Below, piece after piece: positions 23,361 to 35,086 of a stretch of DNA of 64,000 nt. The notes under the pieces were generated by a model. That model ran no database searches. It worked only from the letters and a program-made list of their open reading frames with translations, and was not told the DNA's origin. Position numbers and translations under genes: made by a program. Source of the stretch: Pyrenopolyporus hunteri (taxonomy: Eukaryota > Ascomycota > Sordariomycetes > Xylariales > Hypoxylaceae); NCBI GenBank assembly GCA_902806595.1, contig CADCXC010000011.1, positions 1,054,001 through 1,118,000 on the forward strand, read 5' to 3'. Every line of letters begins with the position of its first letter. Position 1 is the first letter of the stretch.

Positions 23361-23975
23361 ATGCAACCCTCCAACCGTCTCGCCGCCCTAACAGCGGCCC
23401 TCCTGCTCTCCGCGGCCAACCCCGCGCTCTCATACAATACCACCCCGTTCATCGGGCCCCTCGACCCCTGGCAGGTCTCGCGGCTACAGATCACGGCGCC
23501 GGCGCCCGGCCGCTCCGGGCCCGTGGACATCGACCTGGCGATCGCGAACCCGAACACGGTATCTGCCGGGCCCGCGCCGCACGCAGCCGGCGGCGGGTAC
23601 CTGCCGTTTGCGCCGAGCGCGGCGAACTGCACCGTTTCGGGGCAGGTGGGCGGTAGTGTTGGGGAGACGCAGTATACCTGCGCGGAGACGACGGAGTTCT
23701 CGTACGGCGTCTGGGGCGTCGACGTGCCGGGCGGCGCCGTCGACCCCAGCGGCGTGGACATCGCGTTCACGCTGAACTACAACGTCACGCGCTGGGGCGG
23801 CGTCCTGTATAAGGTGTATAACGGCACGGGACGCTTCGCCGTCGGCGAGAACTTGGAGCGGGGGCCTTGCGATGAGGAGGCGGGGACGTGCGAGTTTACG
23901 CTGAGGCCGGATAGCGCGCCTGTGCTGGTGCCGCCTACGATGGTGGCTTGTCAGGGGACTTGTGTGCTGCCTTAG
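23361..23975 (+). CDS. Small secreted cysteine-containing protein, unknown function
   Basis: A single exon encodes 204 residues. A signal peptide (MQPSNRLAALTAALLLSAANPALS) is followed by a mature region with six cysteines, grouped as one early pair (NCTV, YTC), a middle pair (GPCDE, GTCEF) and a C-terminal pair (ACQGTC). Several N-glycosylation sequons (NTT, NCT, NVT, NGT) are present. There is no transmembrane anchor. I do not recognise a family. Even cysteine number, small size and secretion are compatible with an effector-like or wall-associated protein, but that is inference. The ORF is strongly G/C-rich at third positions and stands between AT-rich gene-poor stretches, which supports real coding. 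The start is the first ATG, 41 bases after the preceding stop region. Confidence 0.75.
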   Translation: MQPSNRLAALTAALLLSAANPALSYNTTPFIGPLDPWQVSRLQITAPAPGRSGPVDIDLAIANPNTVSAGPAPHAAGGGYLPFAPSAANCTVSGQVGGSVGETQYTCAETTEFSYGVWGVDVPGGAVDPSGVDIAFTLNYNVTRWGGVLYKVYNGTGRFAVGENLERGPCDEEAGTCEFTLRPDSAPVLVPPTMVACQGTCVLP

Positions 23976-25472
23976 GCAAGTTGAGGGGTTGTTGGTGTTG
24001 CAGGTTGTTGGACGGGAGCGTGGGGTGGGGGATGGCGCTCGTCTAGGAGCTGAGTACTAGATGGCTATTATTGGTATTATGAATGACGAGTCTCTTTTAG
24101 ATGTCTAAAGAGTGTTAAAATACAGCTCCCTTTACTCCTCTGTCTACCTACATGACCCTTAGTATCGCTAGGAAATGTGCAACGACGTTATGAAAGAATA
24201 TCTTCCTCAGGAAGAAGCCAAATGGCATGTAATTATTATATACAAGATGCCTACGTACATTCATATGAGTATAATATCCTATGAATCGAGGAGTCTCTAT
24301 CATGTATATGGTTTGCGATGAGCAATCAGTCTATTATAGGAACCTTTCAAGATCCAACAATAGCAGTGTGGAGTAACTCAAAATAAATGGCCAGGAACCA
24401 AATTTCAGCTCATGATTAGAGTTTTACATGGCCCTCGAGAGCGTGTAACTTCAACTTACCACAATATGTTAATAGTTCGAAGTGAGTGTTCCCGAAGTAC
24501 CTAATTCATGTGAAAGTTTAGATAACAAAATCGTGAAGTCTTGGCATTCAGGGGTAACATATAAGTAGGTCTTAAGCCAGGTCCCTACACCTTAGTTATG
24601 AACCAGAGTGAACCTATTCGTAGGTTGGCCTCCTAATCTCGATATAAATCTTTATTTTTATTCAAGTACTTCAATTATGGCATATTAGGGACCAGCCTTA
24701 ATATTTTCTCATTTTATCTAGCTGAGGTATCATCCTATTATTCGTCCATGACGGTTAGAGAGCTTGAGCTTTCGGTTATAGCATGCCACTCTGTGAAAGT
24801 GAAAGCAGGTTAGGCGTGTAGGAAGGGGGGTTTCAGACATCGTGAAACTCCTCTTACCGCGGCTACGAAAGGTCTTGGTTAGGCGTTGCCTTGAAGACTT
24901 GTTCTATAGATTGCAATTAATTTAGGGGGATGCTGTACTTGCTAAGAGTCGTAGTATAATATCTACGAACCGAACAATGTGTATCGGCATGAGCGAAAGG
25001 AGTATCACGCGTCTTAAAGGGAAGCATGTTATTTAGTTCTCGGGTGTACTATATGATCGGCCCACGGCCTTACTACTGTGGGGGTCTCTAGGAATCTTAA
25101 AGTAGTGTAATTTGTAGTCCAGCCCTTGGATTCACGTGAAGCGTTCTTAAAGCGGTTCTCGAACGATGAATACGGCCGAGCTCATAAGCTGATATTGTAT
25201 TAGACGCCTAATGTGAATAGCCGCGTGACGTGGCGGTTGTCTTAATGAGCCTGAGGTTTAAACGCGCGTGCTATATTCTCGGTCGTGCGGATCGGATGGG
25301 GCTTAGAGGTAGCTTTAGACGCCGTAATGTTTAATACCTTAGCTACCTAGATACATCATGTGTTTGACGAGCCTCAAGGATATAGAGACGTAGGTAATTG
25401 CCGAGATACTTATGCTGAAGCTTATACGCGGGAAGAGGGCAAAATCTCAGATAGGAAAGAGAAAAGAAAGGG

Positions 25473-25496
25473 GTACCTACCTACCTACCTACCTAA
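25473..25496. repeat. (TACC)n microsatellite
   Basis: About five TACC units end in TAAG. This is one arm of the dispersed CCTAGG family without the opposite arm. Confidence 0.7.
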
Positions 25497-26752
25497 GTAT
25501 GCGATATCAAAGAGTAGCTAGTTTTCTACGGGGAGGGCTCTGATGCTCGGGTCTAGCACGAAGACGCGATGGAAGCGAGGCTGGTACGTATTTGAATTCC
25601 AATATCGGTGTGGGAATAGCGAATAGCTAACATCCGTCTTCTTAAGTGCGGAGGCGCTTATTATTAATGGCCAGAAACTGACTCGATATATACTGCCGAC
25701 AGCTCTGGAAAGAGGCCGGTGAGGGAGGTGGAGGGTGTTTTAAACCTGGATTCTGCGTCGCATCCCCATCTCGTTCGCGGTCTGGAAAAATGCGGAATAA
25801 TGAGGTGCATCCGGTGGGTAGCACAGCATCCGACGTGCGCGTCGAGGCGGGCGCACAGCATCGGGAGCTACGTAGCTGTATGTAGGAGAGGGCCATGCCG
25901 TTAACGTTGCAGTTAGATTCTAGGGGCAAAGGGTCTGGCACCGGTGAAGGGGGTTTGAGATCAGGCTAATAATATATATACCTGCGTATATACCTTAACT
26001 CCAATACCTGGGAAGAAGAAGAAGAAGAGGAAAAAGAATGGAAGTTTTTTGATCCAAGGAGGTGGGACGATGGAAACTGATCCGACGTAGTGGTAGGGAC
26101 CCATGTATTTGTACTGTACTCAGGTACCGTTGACGCTATATTACATAAGCCGGGTATATTCGTAGGTACTTCTCACAAGGTACCAGATCTTACATAAGGG
26201 TGAAGCTCTGTTGGAGCTTCCCGTCAATACAAGGTAGGTACCGTAATAGGTATAGTACCAGATACGAGAATACTTACAAACGCGACGATGCAGGCCGCAC
26301 GTGGTATGGATTTCAAGTAATAGGTACTTTTCTTTTTTCTTCCATCCATTTTCTTTTCCCTTTTCCTTTGCGCGGCAAAAATCGCCATTCGGATCTGGTT
26401 CGAGGAAAATAGTTCTTCTCGCATCTGCCGAGTCGCCTTCCCCATCCATGTATCGTCCCCACCTCGCTGGACCTGTCGATGGCTCGATCTGGTTAATGTT
26501 TGAAACCTCGCTCTTGATTCCCTTCGTCATTAAAACTCGGCAGTTTTGATGCCCCCATCGTGCTCCCGTCAGCGTCCACCATCGCCATCTCGCTGCCCAC
26601 TCCGCTGCCCACCTCGCTGCTCTCATCACCGCCCGGATTCCAACCGCCGGGTCTCTCTATGCCATGCCAGATTGATTGTGCGGTCTAGATCCCCTCGACT
26701 TGCAGCTATGGCCCGTTATGTATACTACGTTTAGGCCCATGCAGCTATACCT

Positions 26753-26800
26753 AATGTCTGCTGTCTACTGTCTGCTGTCTGATGTCTGATGTCTGATATC
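26753..26800. repeat. GTCTGCT / GTCTGAT tandem repeat
   Basis: Short near-identical 7-10 bp units containing TGTCTG occur about six times in tandem. Confidence 0.7.
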
Positions 26801-28258
26801 CGTCTTATGTACAATGCCTACACACGCACACCTGCGTTTAGAATGGGAAACCCGAGCTTTAGAATGGACGGGGAACGACGACATCGCACATCGTCGTTGG
26901 TACCCCAGCGCAGGTAACCATCCGCAAGGCTGGTATCTAAACACTCTTCTACAGGTTCTTTCCCACCTATGGAAATGCCGAAGACTAAACTGCAGAATCT
27001 GACCCTACCGCCGTCCCCTTCTGAGCTAATAGCGATCTCTAGTTCGTCATTCATGAGAGCCGCATTACCTTCTTCCCCAAGTCCCTAGTTGTACCCCCAC
27101 CGGCGCCATTTCCGGCGAGGCTGCTTTTATGCACCCAGCCGGATAGCGTAACCCAGCCCAAGAGAAACGTCGGAAGAGGGCAATCTACCTATATACGCAT
27201 CTCGGGTTTCGAGCCAGTTTCGAGGCAAGTTCCCGAGATGGTTACGGTGCCACCAACTAACGCCCTGCGCGAACTGAACTATATCGGTTGATCATTATGT
27301 CTATGAACCGAAACATGACCTATTCCCCGAATCGTGCTATCGTGCTATTGTTTGACTGCCAGCTGCGAAACCATTGGACTATCCATCTGCCGAAATCACT
27401 TCTAATACGGCCCCAGTGTGTGGACTCGAGCTATTCACGTGTCTGCTCACTTGGCGGTCATGGGTTTCTTCTGATCGATTCCCTCTAATTCAACGCTAGA
27501 CTAGGCACTTGTTTCCCCCGCTCACCTTCGTCGGCCGGCCAAGTTGACGGGACACCCCCCTTATCCCCCCTTATGCCTTATTCCCTCTTGGGGGTGGGTC
27601 GGCGGGGTCCCCAGAATCTTGGGTCCCTGGTAAGCAATGAGCCTGGTTCGTTCAGAACGGAACTCGAGGCGGGTGGTGGGAATAATCTCACGCGGGGGGC
27701 AGGATTGAGCGCGTCCGGACGGCTGATCCAAGCCCACCTCAGAGCTCTGAATTGCCGCTTACAAGCGTCGCGGTTCTTATATCATCTATCTAATCTCGAG
27801 TACAAGTGTACCTCTTCTGACTCTGAAGCTCTCCGTCGCCCTCTTTCGATCGAATAGGCTAGCCGCAGGTACCAGGAAATCTGTCCGTAGCTTTCGCCGA
27901 AATTTTATTAGAAAACGCCGACTTTGCCTGCCCGTAGGATAGCCGACAAATAGGTCCGCATATATACCCACCTTGGCACACGTTGTCAGCAGTTCCTAAT
28001 ACTCGGACTCCGGCGCTTCTACCTCTAATTTACCTCTAATATTCCCAAGACGTGCAGGTGTCTCCCAGGGTTTCTTGTTTTGGCTGTATTAACAAGTCGG
28101 CAACTCTCCATCTCGGCCGCCAGGAGAGTCTTGAAGGGTTTCAACAACCTTTAGGTACCTCCATATTTTCCGCCCTCTTTAGGGAGTGGGAATCTGCTAT
28201 TATCCCGTCCCGCCCAAATTCAAGCTCATTTCATGAGAGCAGATGAACCCCTGGGGCA

Positions 28259-30116
28259 ATGCTGGGACTGGAGAATTCTGTGATTGGGAGCTTCATAGCT
28301 CAGTATTGGCTACCCGTAGCCGTATCGGTAATACTTACGTGGCTGGTTAGGAATCGATACCACAATGGCCTGAACAAATACCCGGGCCCCTTTCTAGCTT
28401 CGTTGACAGACTGGTGGCGGTTCTGGGACGTTTATGGCCAACGGCCTGATATAACACACCGAAAGTTACACGCGAAGTATGGCGACGTAGTGCGCCTAGG
28501 GCCCAATTCACTCTCGTTTGCAGATCCAAAAGCCCTTAAGACGATATACGGTCTCAACAAGGGATTCGTGAAGGTAAAGAGCCCGTAGAAATATCGGCAA
28601 AAGCCATCAATTCTAACATTTCTATTAGTCCGATTTCTATGTCGTCCAACAGTCAGTTGTTAAGGGGCACTCTCTCGCCTCGCTCTTCAGCACGACAGAC
28701 AACAGCTTCCACGCCCAGTTTCGACGATGTGTCAATTCAGCTTTTGCCATGTCGGCCCTCGTCCAATACGAGCCCTTTGTCGATAACACAACTAAGCTCT
28801 TCCTCAAGCAGACGGAGCGCCTCTTTGCTGGTAACCCGGACGGATGCGACTTTACCCAATGGCTGCAATTCTATGCTTTTGATGTAATTGGAGAAATCAC
28901 TTATAGCAAGCGACATGGATTTGTTGAGAAGAATGAGGATATCGACGGCATAGTCCACTACCTAGGGAAACTATTTCTCTACGTTGCACCAGTATGTTGA
29001 CGTGTTAGGTATGATACGGTATGAAAGGAAACTAACGTATTTGACAAAGATCGGCCAGATTCCGTGGCTTGATCGCTTCTTCCTTAAAAATCCCATATAT
29101 CTCAAGCTCTCTCAATGGGGCCTCATCGACGCTACTTTCCCTGTGGCACGTTTCGCACGAGCACGTATGGCCGAGCGTCTGGGTCCCAACCTTTCGGGTG
29201 ACCCCTCCAAGCCTCTCCTTCCGGTGTCCACGGAGGGTAAAGCCGAACTTAAGTCGCCCGATCTTCTCTCGAAGTTCCTCGCTGCACGCGATGCCCGACC
29301 GGATTTCATGAACGATACTCTGGTGCAGACAATGGCCGTGTCGATGGCGTTCGCCGGCTCCGAAACGACCGCGATCTCCTTATCGAGCGTCTTCTACTAT
29401 CTGCTACGTAACCCGTCGGCGCACTCCAAATTAAAGAAGGAGCTCGACTCTGCCGCCCGATCGGGCCTCTTCAGCGACTACGAGACGGGTCTCGTGACAT
29501 GGTCCGAAAGTCAGAAATTGCCGTACCTCGATGCCTGCATTAAGGAAGCATTCCGGTTACACCCCGCAGCGGGCCTGCCGCTCGAGCGCATCGTGCCTGA
29601 GCCCGGTGTCGAGATCGCGGGCCACTATGTCAAAGGCGGTACTATCGTTGGCTGCTCGGCGTGGATCATCCACCGCCGCCCGGAGATCTGGGGAGAGGAC
29701 GTGGACACATACCGACCGGAGCGGTGGCTCGTGGACGAGAAGCTTACCGGAGAGGAGAGGGAAGAGCAGGAGCGGCGCATCCGCGAGATGAACGGCATGA
29801 TGTTCCAGTTCGGTATGGGCAGCCGCACGTGCATCGGCAAGAACATCAGCTTGTTGGAGATCTACAAGGTCATCCCGAGTTTGCTCCGGCGGTTCGACGT
29901 AAGTCTACATCCCCTATATTCCCATGCTAGATTCGCAACAGGCGCGGCCAATACTGACGCCCTACGTAGATCCGCTTCAAGGACCCGAACCAGGAGTGGA
30001 AGCTCGTCAACGCGTGGTTCGTCAAGCAGCAGAACTTCCACACCATGTTCGAACTGCGCGACCTCGTGAAGCCCGCGGGCGCGAAGGAGAAGCGCGAGAA
30101 ACTTGCCTCGTCGTAG
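28259..30116 (+). CDS. Cytochrome P450 monooxygenase (pisatin-demethylase-like)
   Basis: Exons 28259-28573, 28629-28991, 29050-29898 and 29970-30116 join in phase 0 to 557 residues. An N-terminal hydrophobic anchor (residues 10-30) is followed by the proline hinge NKYPGPF. Further marks are the I-helix AFAGSETTA, the K-helix EAFR, the PERW motif and the haem-binding loop FQFGMGSRTCIGK, whose Cys487 ligates iron. The overall pattern (YGDVVRLGPNSLSFADPKALKTIYG, and the ISLLEIYKVIPSLLRRFD ending) matches the pisatin demethylase-like group. Members oxidise plant phytoalexins or other small aromatics at the ER with a P450 reductase; the substrate here is unknown. No P450 reductase or synthase lies nearby. 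G/C-ending codons rise sharply after 29150. Confidence 0.92.
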
Positions 30117-31065
30117 GTAATGCCGGGAATGGGTCGAATCGAGTCGGTGTTGCGCGTTTGGATTTTTCTCTTGTCTTATTCGACTCGGCGCTCATGCTGG
30201 AAATAATTCACGATTTGTATATAGTTCTCATGTCTGGGTCCAGCTTAATAGATCTGCTGCTCGCTGCCGAGGATTTCAAGATCGCTTCTGATCTGGCGCG
30301 CTAGGATTTATATGGTATCTTGAGTTAGACTGATTTAGGACCTGACAGTTAACCCAATATTACGATCACACATGTTTCTGGCCTTGGGGTTCATATACAA
30401 AAAGAACGGGGCTCGTCAGGAAGAGAAAAGGGGGTATCGTCCATTTCAACTAGACAAGACTACTGCTTATCCACGTAACCGGAAGAAGGAAGCGGAAGAC
30501 GTTTTAAGAATTTCCTTCACCATTACCATAGCCACGGGGGCTTTTCTTCTTGCACAACTTTCCCATTCTTCTCATACATAGTAGGCGGCGACGACAACCA
30601 CCGACAGGAGAAAAAAAAGAAAAAAAGGTCGCGCCCTCACACCCACTAGCTAGGTTTATACCTATGCTATCTGGACCATCGCGTCCCCCGCCAAGAAAAA
30701 TATTCATTACAAAGCGTGTCGGTTTTGTTTTTTTGCCGAATATGAACAATTACCAGTAGCGACATACATAAGGCATACGTTAAGCCCGTCCGCTACGAGC
30801 GGGCAGGTGTGTATCCAGAATGCGCGTCCATCACTACTCGCAGATAGAAGCACCAGAGTCTATTGCACGAGGCCAGACTCTAGGTAAATTAAATAAGATC
30901 GATGTATGGTGGCTTCTCTTCTCAAAGAAGCATGCGTTAGAGGTCCAAGGCTGAAATAAGTCGTAAGAAGAATCGGCCGTTACTAAAGGGTATCAAGAGC
31001 GTGGAACGAGCAAGGAGCGAATCAAGTTGAGTTCTCGTTATAGCCGGTTGGCATTCAACGAAAAC
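30117..31065. other. Convergent 3' spacer, P450 and coiled-coil gene
   Basis: These 949 bases lie between two gene 3' ends. A poly-A/purine run (GGAGAAAAAAAAGAAAAAAAGG-like) occurs near 30608-30628. No coding signal is seen. Confidence 0.45.
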
Positions 31066-34000
31066 TTATGATTTGTTGGATGCGTGGGTCATCGACTGGA
31101 GCATCCTATATCGTAGGAGTTAGTATGTTCAACTGAGCATCCGCGCACTTACCATATGGTTCGTAACATGATGCATACATACCGCAAGTTTCGGTCTCCC
31201 ATTTCATCACTCACGGCCTTTAAACCCTTGATACCTATATTAACCTGAGCTAGCTGTTGATAAACACGAGTCAGTCAGTTCTGCGTGAGTTTAGGCAACT
31301 TCGAAGACAAATTGTAAGTGTAAATGTAAGTAGATGGTGCTGCCACTAGCAGGCAAAAGAGGGGAGGATGATGTTTAGGGTTCTGCGCACCGCGCTCATT
31401 GCAGCCGATGAATGGTCAGGCTCCTCACCTGCAGCCGTGGAAGCCTGTGACTCGGCAAAACTTTCGTTATCTTGTTTACCGTCAGCACCATTGTTGTCGT
31501 CTGCAAATCTACTTGCTGACAGACCCTTCTTTGCTGGCGCCTGGGCCGCTAACTTAGCCTAGTACCGAGTCAGTATGTTATGATGCGGAAGATCCCAGAT
31601 GGACTAGATATTCAACCGGATCGGTAGTCGTACCTGTACCTCAGCGATTTCTGCGTCCTTGACTTTTAACTGAGCCTCCATCTCCGCGAATCTCGACTTG
31701 ATGTCAGAGGCTTCCTTCTCAGCTGCCTCTCTCTTCTTTTGCTGCTCTTCCACTATGGTTGACAAGTTGTCATACATATCCTTATAGTCGGCTTCCTGGT
31801 TCTTGAGTTTCGCCTCGGCGTCGTTCTTGTGTGCTTCAAGGTCCTTTTGCGCAATAAGAGCATTTTGCTTAGCTGATTCTAGCTGCTCCCTCAAGGATTC
31901 AAAGTTGGACTTTGTGGATTCGTACTCCTTTTGCAGCAACTCGAGATCACCTGCCGATTTTGTAGATGCCTCTTGAGCGGCCGCTATTTCTTGTGCGTGG
32001 TTTTTCTTCAGTTCACTGAGCTCTGCTCTCAATGCGTCAGCGACAGAAGTATCTGGTCTTTGGTTCTTGAGAGCATCGAGCTCGGCCATGAGTTCCACAT
32101 TGTTCATCTTGGCCTCGGCGAGTTGTTGATGCAGATCCTCAGACTCTGCCTGGAGCTTAGTAAGCTCAGCATTCTTGGCTGTGATCTCAGCCAACTGAGC
32201 TTCAAGGGTCGCGGATTGTTCTTCGGCCTTGGCCAAAGCCTCTTTCGCCGCAATCAGCGCGCCTTCGTGTTCGGTAGCGGTAGCCAGGTGCTTAGCTACG
32301 TCAGAAGTTGCCGCAGAGAGTTTGCTTTCGTGCTCCCTCTTCAATTCCTCGATCAGCTGAGCATGCTTTGCTTCAAGAGCATCGATGGCCTCCTTGTGGG
32401 AGCCTGATGCGTTGTTCTTGGCGGCTTCGACAGCCTCAGATTGCATCGTTATCAACTTCTCGATCTCGGCAGAGTGCGCCTCATCATATTCCTTCTTAAG
32501 GGCCTCGATAGCGGCGGCGTGGCTTGCATTGGCCTTCTCGAGCTCCGCTCGTGCGTCTTCAACTGCCGTCTTTAAGGTTTCTAGTTGGGTTTGATAGGCT
32601 GTTCCGTCGGATTCTTTCGCAGCCAGCTCTTCAGCATGGGTGGCTTTAACTTTCTCGAGTTCTGCGTGCGCTTCTCCGAGGGCTGCCTTTAATGCCTCTA
32701 GTTGCGCAGCATGGTCACTGCTATCAGCCTCCTTCTCAGCAAGCTCCTGCGCGTGGCTGGCCTTGGCTTTCTCTAATTCGGCTTGCGCTTCCTCGACAGC
32801 AGCCTTCAAAGCCTCCAGTTGGGCTACATGCGCGCTATCATCAGCGTCCTTCGCGGAAAGTTCTTGCGCATGGGCGGCCTTTAATTCAGCAATCAAATTA
32901 TCCGAGTCTTGTTTCTGAGAATTGAGGGCTTCAAGATGGGCAGTCTTAAGAGCTTCCAATTCTCTCGCGAGAGCAGCTTCACTTTCGGCTTTAGAGATCT
33001 CGATCTGTTTTGCGTGGCTTGCTTTGAGAGACTCCAACTCGGCTAGCTGCGCGTCCCTATCGGCGGAGGCGCCGCTCTTGGCGTCTTCCAACTCCATTGC
33101 ATGGCTGGCTTGTAACGCGTCGAGCGCCTTTTGGTGTTCCTCTTCCTTGGCGGAAAGGGCTGCGACAGCAGCCTCGTGCTCGGCCTTTGCGGCTTGTAGC
33201 TGCTGCGTATGATTCTCGACGTCCGTCGAGTGTGCGGCGGTTAGCTCGTCATACTTTGCTTTGAGTTCATTATGTTCTTCCTCGAGGACGTGGAACTTGC
33301 GCTTGAAGAAAGCATCGCCTTTCAGGCTCTCGATCTCTGTTTCGTAGTCCTGTGACACCTGCTTTAGCTGGGCTTCGTGCGTCTCCTCCGATAGCTTATG
33401 GTCCTGCTTCAATTTCTCATATTTCTCTTCGACCTCTTTGATCTGGTTGACGAGGTCCGCGTTGGAAGACACATCCACCTTAGCCTGACTTAGTTCTTCC
33501 TGTAAATTGGCGAACTCTGACTTGACCTTGGCCAATTCCTCCTTGGTGGCATCTACGATAGCGACCGATTCTGCTAATTTCGTCTTGACCTCCTCTAGTT
33601 CTGCCTGCGAGGCAGCTAATGCGGCTTTGTCTTGCTCGGCCGCAGACTTCAGTTCCGCAAGTTCGGCTTCCAGCGCGGAGATCTTAGAAGCACTTGCAGT
33701 GCCTTCGCTCTCGGTCGAAGCGGTCAACTCATCGATCTTCTTCTGTAACGCTTCATTGGCAGCCTTAAGCTCTTCAAGAGCTTTCTCATGCTCGCCCGAC
33801 GATGCCTTACTTTGATCTAGCTCGGCCGCATGTGACGTCTTCAAAGCTTCAACGAAAGCTTGGTGTTGTTGATCCAACGATTTCCGAAGCTCCTCCAGTT
33901 CAGCGGCGTGCTCTTCGGCTACTTTGGTCAGAGCAACCTCACTATCCTTAGCACCAGTATCTCTGTCAAGCTGGAGTGACTCGAGCTTGCTCTGTAGGTT

Positions 34001-35086
34001 GGTGATCTCGCTGTCCTTGGTTTCCTGAGTGCTGGTCAATTGGGCTAGTTGCGTCCTATGTGTTTCAAGTTGCTCCTCAGCGGCCTTAAGCTTATCTACA
34101 ACCTCCGCGATCTGCGCGCTGAGAGCTTCTTTTTCTGAAGCATGGGTAGACTTCAGGGTCTCCAAGAGCTCTTCATGCCCCTGGCGTACGGCATCTTCGG
34201 CGCCTTGAATGCCATTCGTCTCCGTCTTTATCTTTTCCTCAAGCTCGGACACCTTAGCTTGAGAAGAAGTGACCTGACCCTTTAGAGACTCGACCTCTGC
34301 TTCTTTCTCGGCGAGCTTCGCTTTTAATTCTTCTATATCCTTTGCCGCCGCAGCAGCAGAGACGGAAGACGCTGTAGATGGGCGTGCTACATGCCTTGTC
34401 GCGGTAGAAGTCGCAGGCGAGCCGGTGACGCTAGACAATCGCTTCCTCGCATCGGTAACACCACCAGGAGCTCCGGGTCGGGCGGATATCGAGGCACGCC
34501 CCGACGGAATTTCTCTCGTCCCTCCCGTAGGTGGCGTGGGCTTCGCGAGGGTATTGGCCCTCGGAGCCGTAGTGCTAGTCGCTGGCGAGGGTTTCCTTGC
34601 GGTAGCAGTAGCAGTACCGGCAGTGGGAACAGCCGGCCTGACGCCAGACTTTCCGGGAGATGATGTCAAGCTGCTTGGCACCGTCGAAGTTCGACGCGCC
34701 GCAGAGGTCATGGTAGATTTCTTCCTCTCATCTTCTGAGACGGAGGGTTGGGGCTTATGTGACACCGGGGTGCTCGCCGGCTTCTTAACAGCGGTTCCGA
34801 CAGGAGGTCGAGTCGGAGGCTTGGTCAGACCGCCACTAGCACGAGCTGCGGAGCCCGCAGCAGTGGTCTTCGGGGCAGCTGCAGTCGTCGCGCCCGGGCG
34901 ACGAACAGCAGAAGCACCAGGAGCCGGTCGCTTCGCAGCAGTACCTTCCGGTTTAGATCCATTGCTCTTCACCGACGACTTCGGCGAAGACTCGGTGGCG
35001 CCAGTACCAGCGGTGCCAGCGGTCTCCTCGCCCGACAAGATCGATTCGTCGTGCTGGACAACTTCGAAACCTTCGGCGTCAGACAT
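31066..35086 (-). CDS. Large coiled-coil protein (M-protein-repeat-like), 1229 residues
   Basis: Reading leftward, the main exon is 35086-31634, followed by 31558-31429, 31249-31183 and 31105-31066. The three small exons add a C-terminal tail that includes KKGLSASRFADDN and ends KAVSDEMGDRNLRMLQSM... before the stop at 31066-31068. The N-terminal 240 residues are disordered, rich in Ser, Thr, Pro, Ala and basic residues, with an acidic start (MSDAEGFEVVQHDE). From about 245 to 1150 the sequence is almost continuous heptad coiled coil rich in Glu, Ala, Lys and Leu. Three tandem 39-residue repeats (unit core AQLEALKAA...AELEKAKASHAQELAEKE) lie near residues 745-865. The build suggests a scaffold, tether or cytoskeleton-associated protein; function is unknown. 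Intron 2 (179 nt) is the longest in the window. Confidence 0.8.

Larger units (their letters stand above)
23976..28258. other. Gene-poor 4.3 kb spacer
   Basis: No gene is recognised. The region holds AT-rich stretches (24-25.4 kb), a TACC run at 25473-25496, a purine-rich run near 26010, and a GTCTGCT/GTCTGAT microsatellite at 26753-26800. The ORFs on either strand (up to 162 codons at 26141-26629, minus) are low in complexity or lack family signals. The final 300 bases are probably the P450 promoter and leader. Confidence 0.45.

Noticed and set aside
26141..26629. A 162-codon minus ORF
   Set aside because: The composition is repetitive at the start (Arg/Trp/Ala runs from CGC-rich DNA), with no motif and no supporting splice structure.
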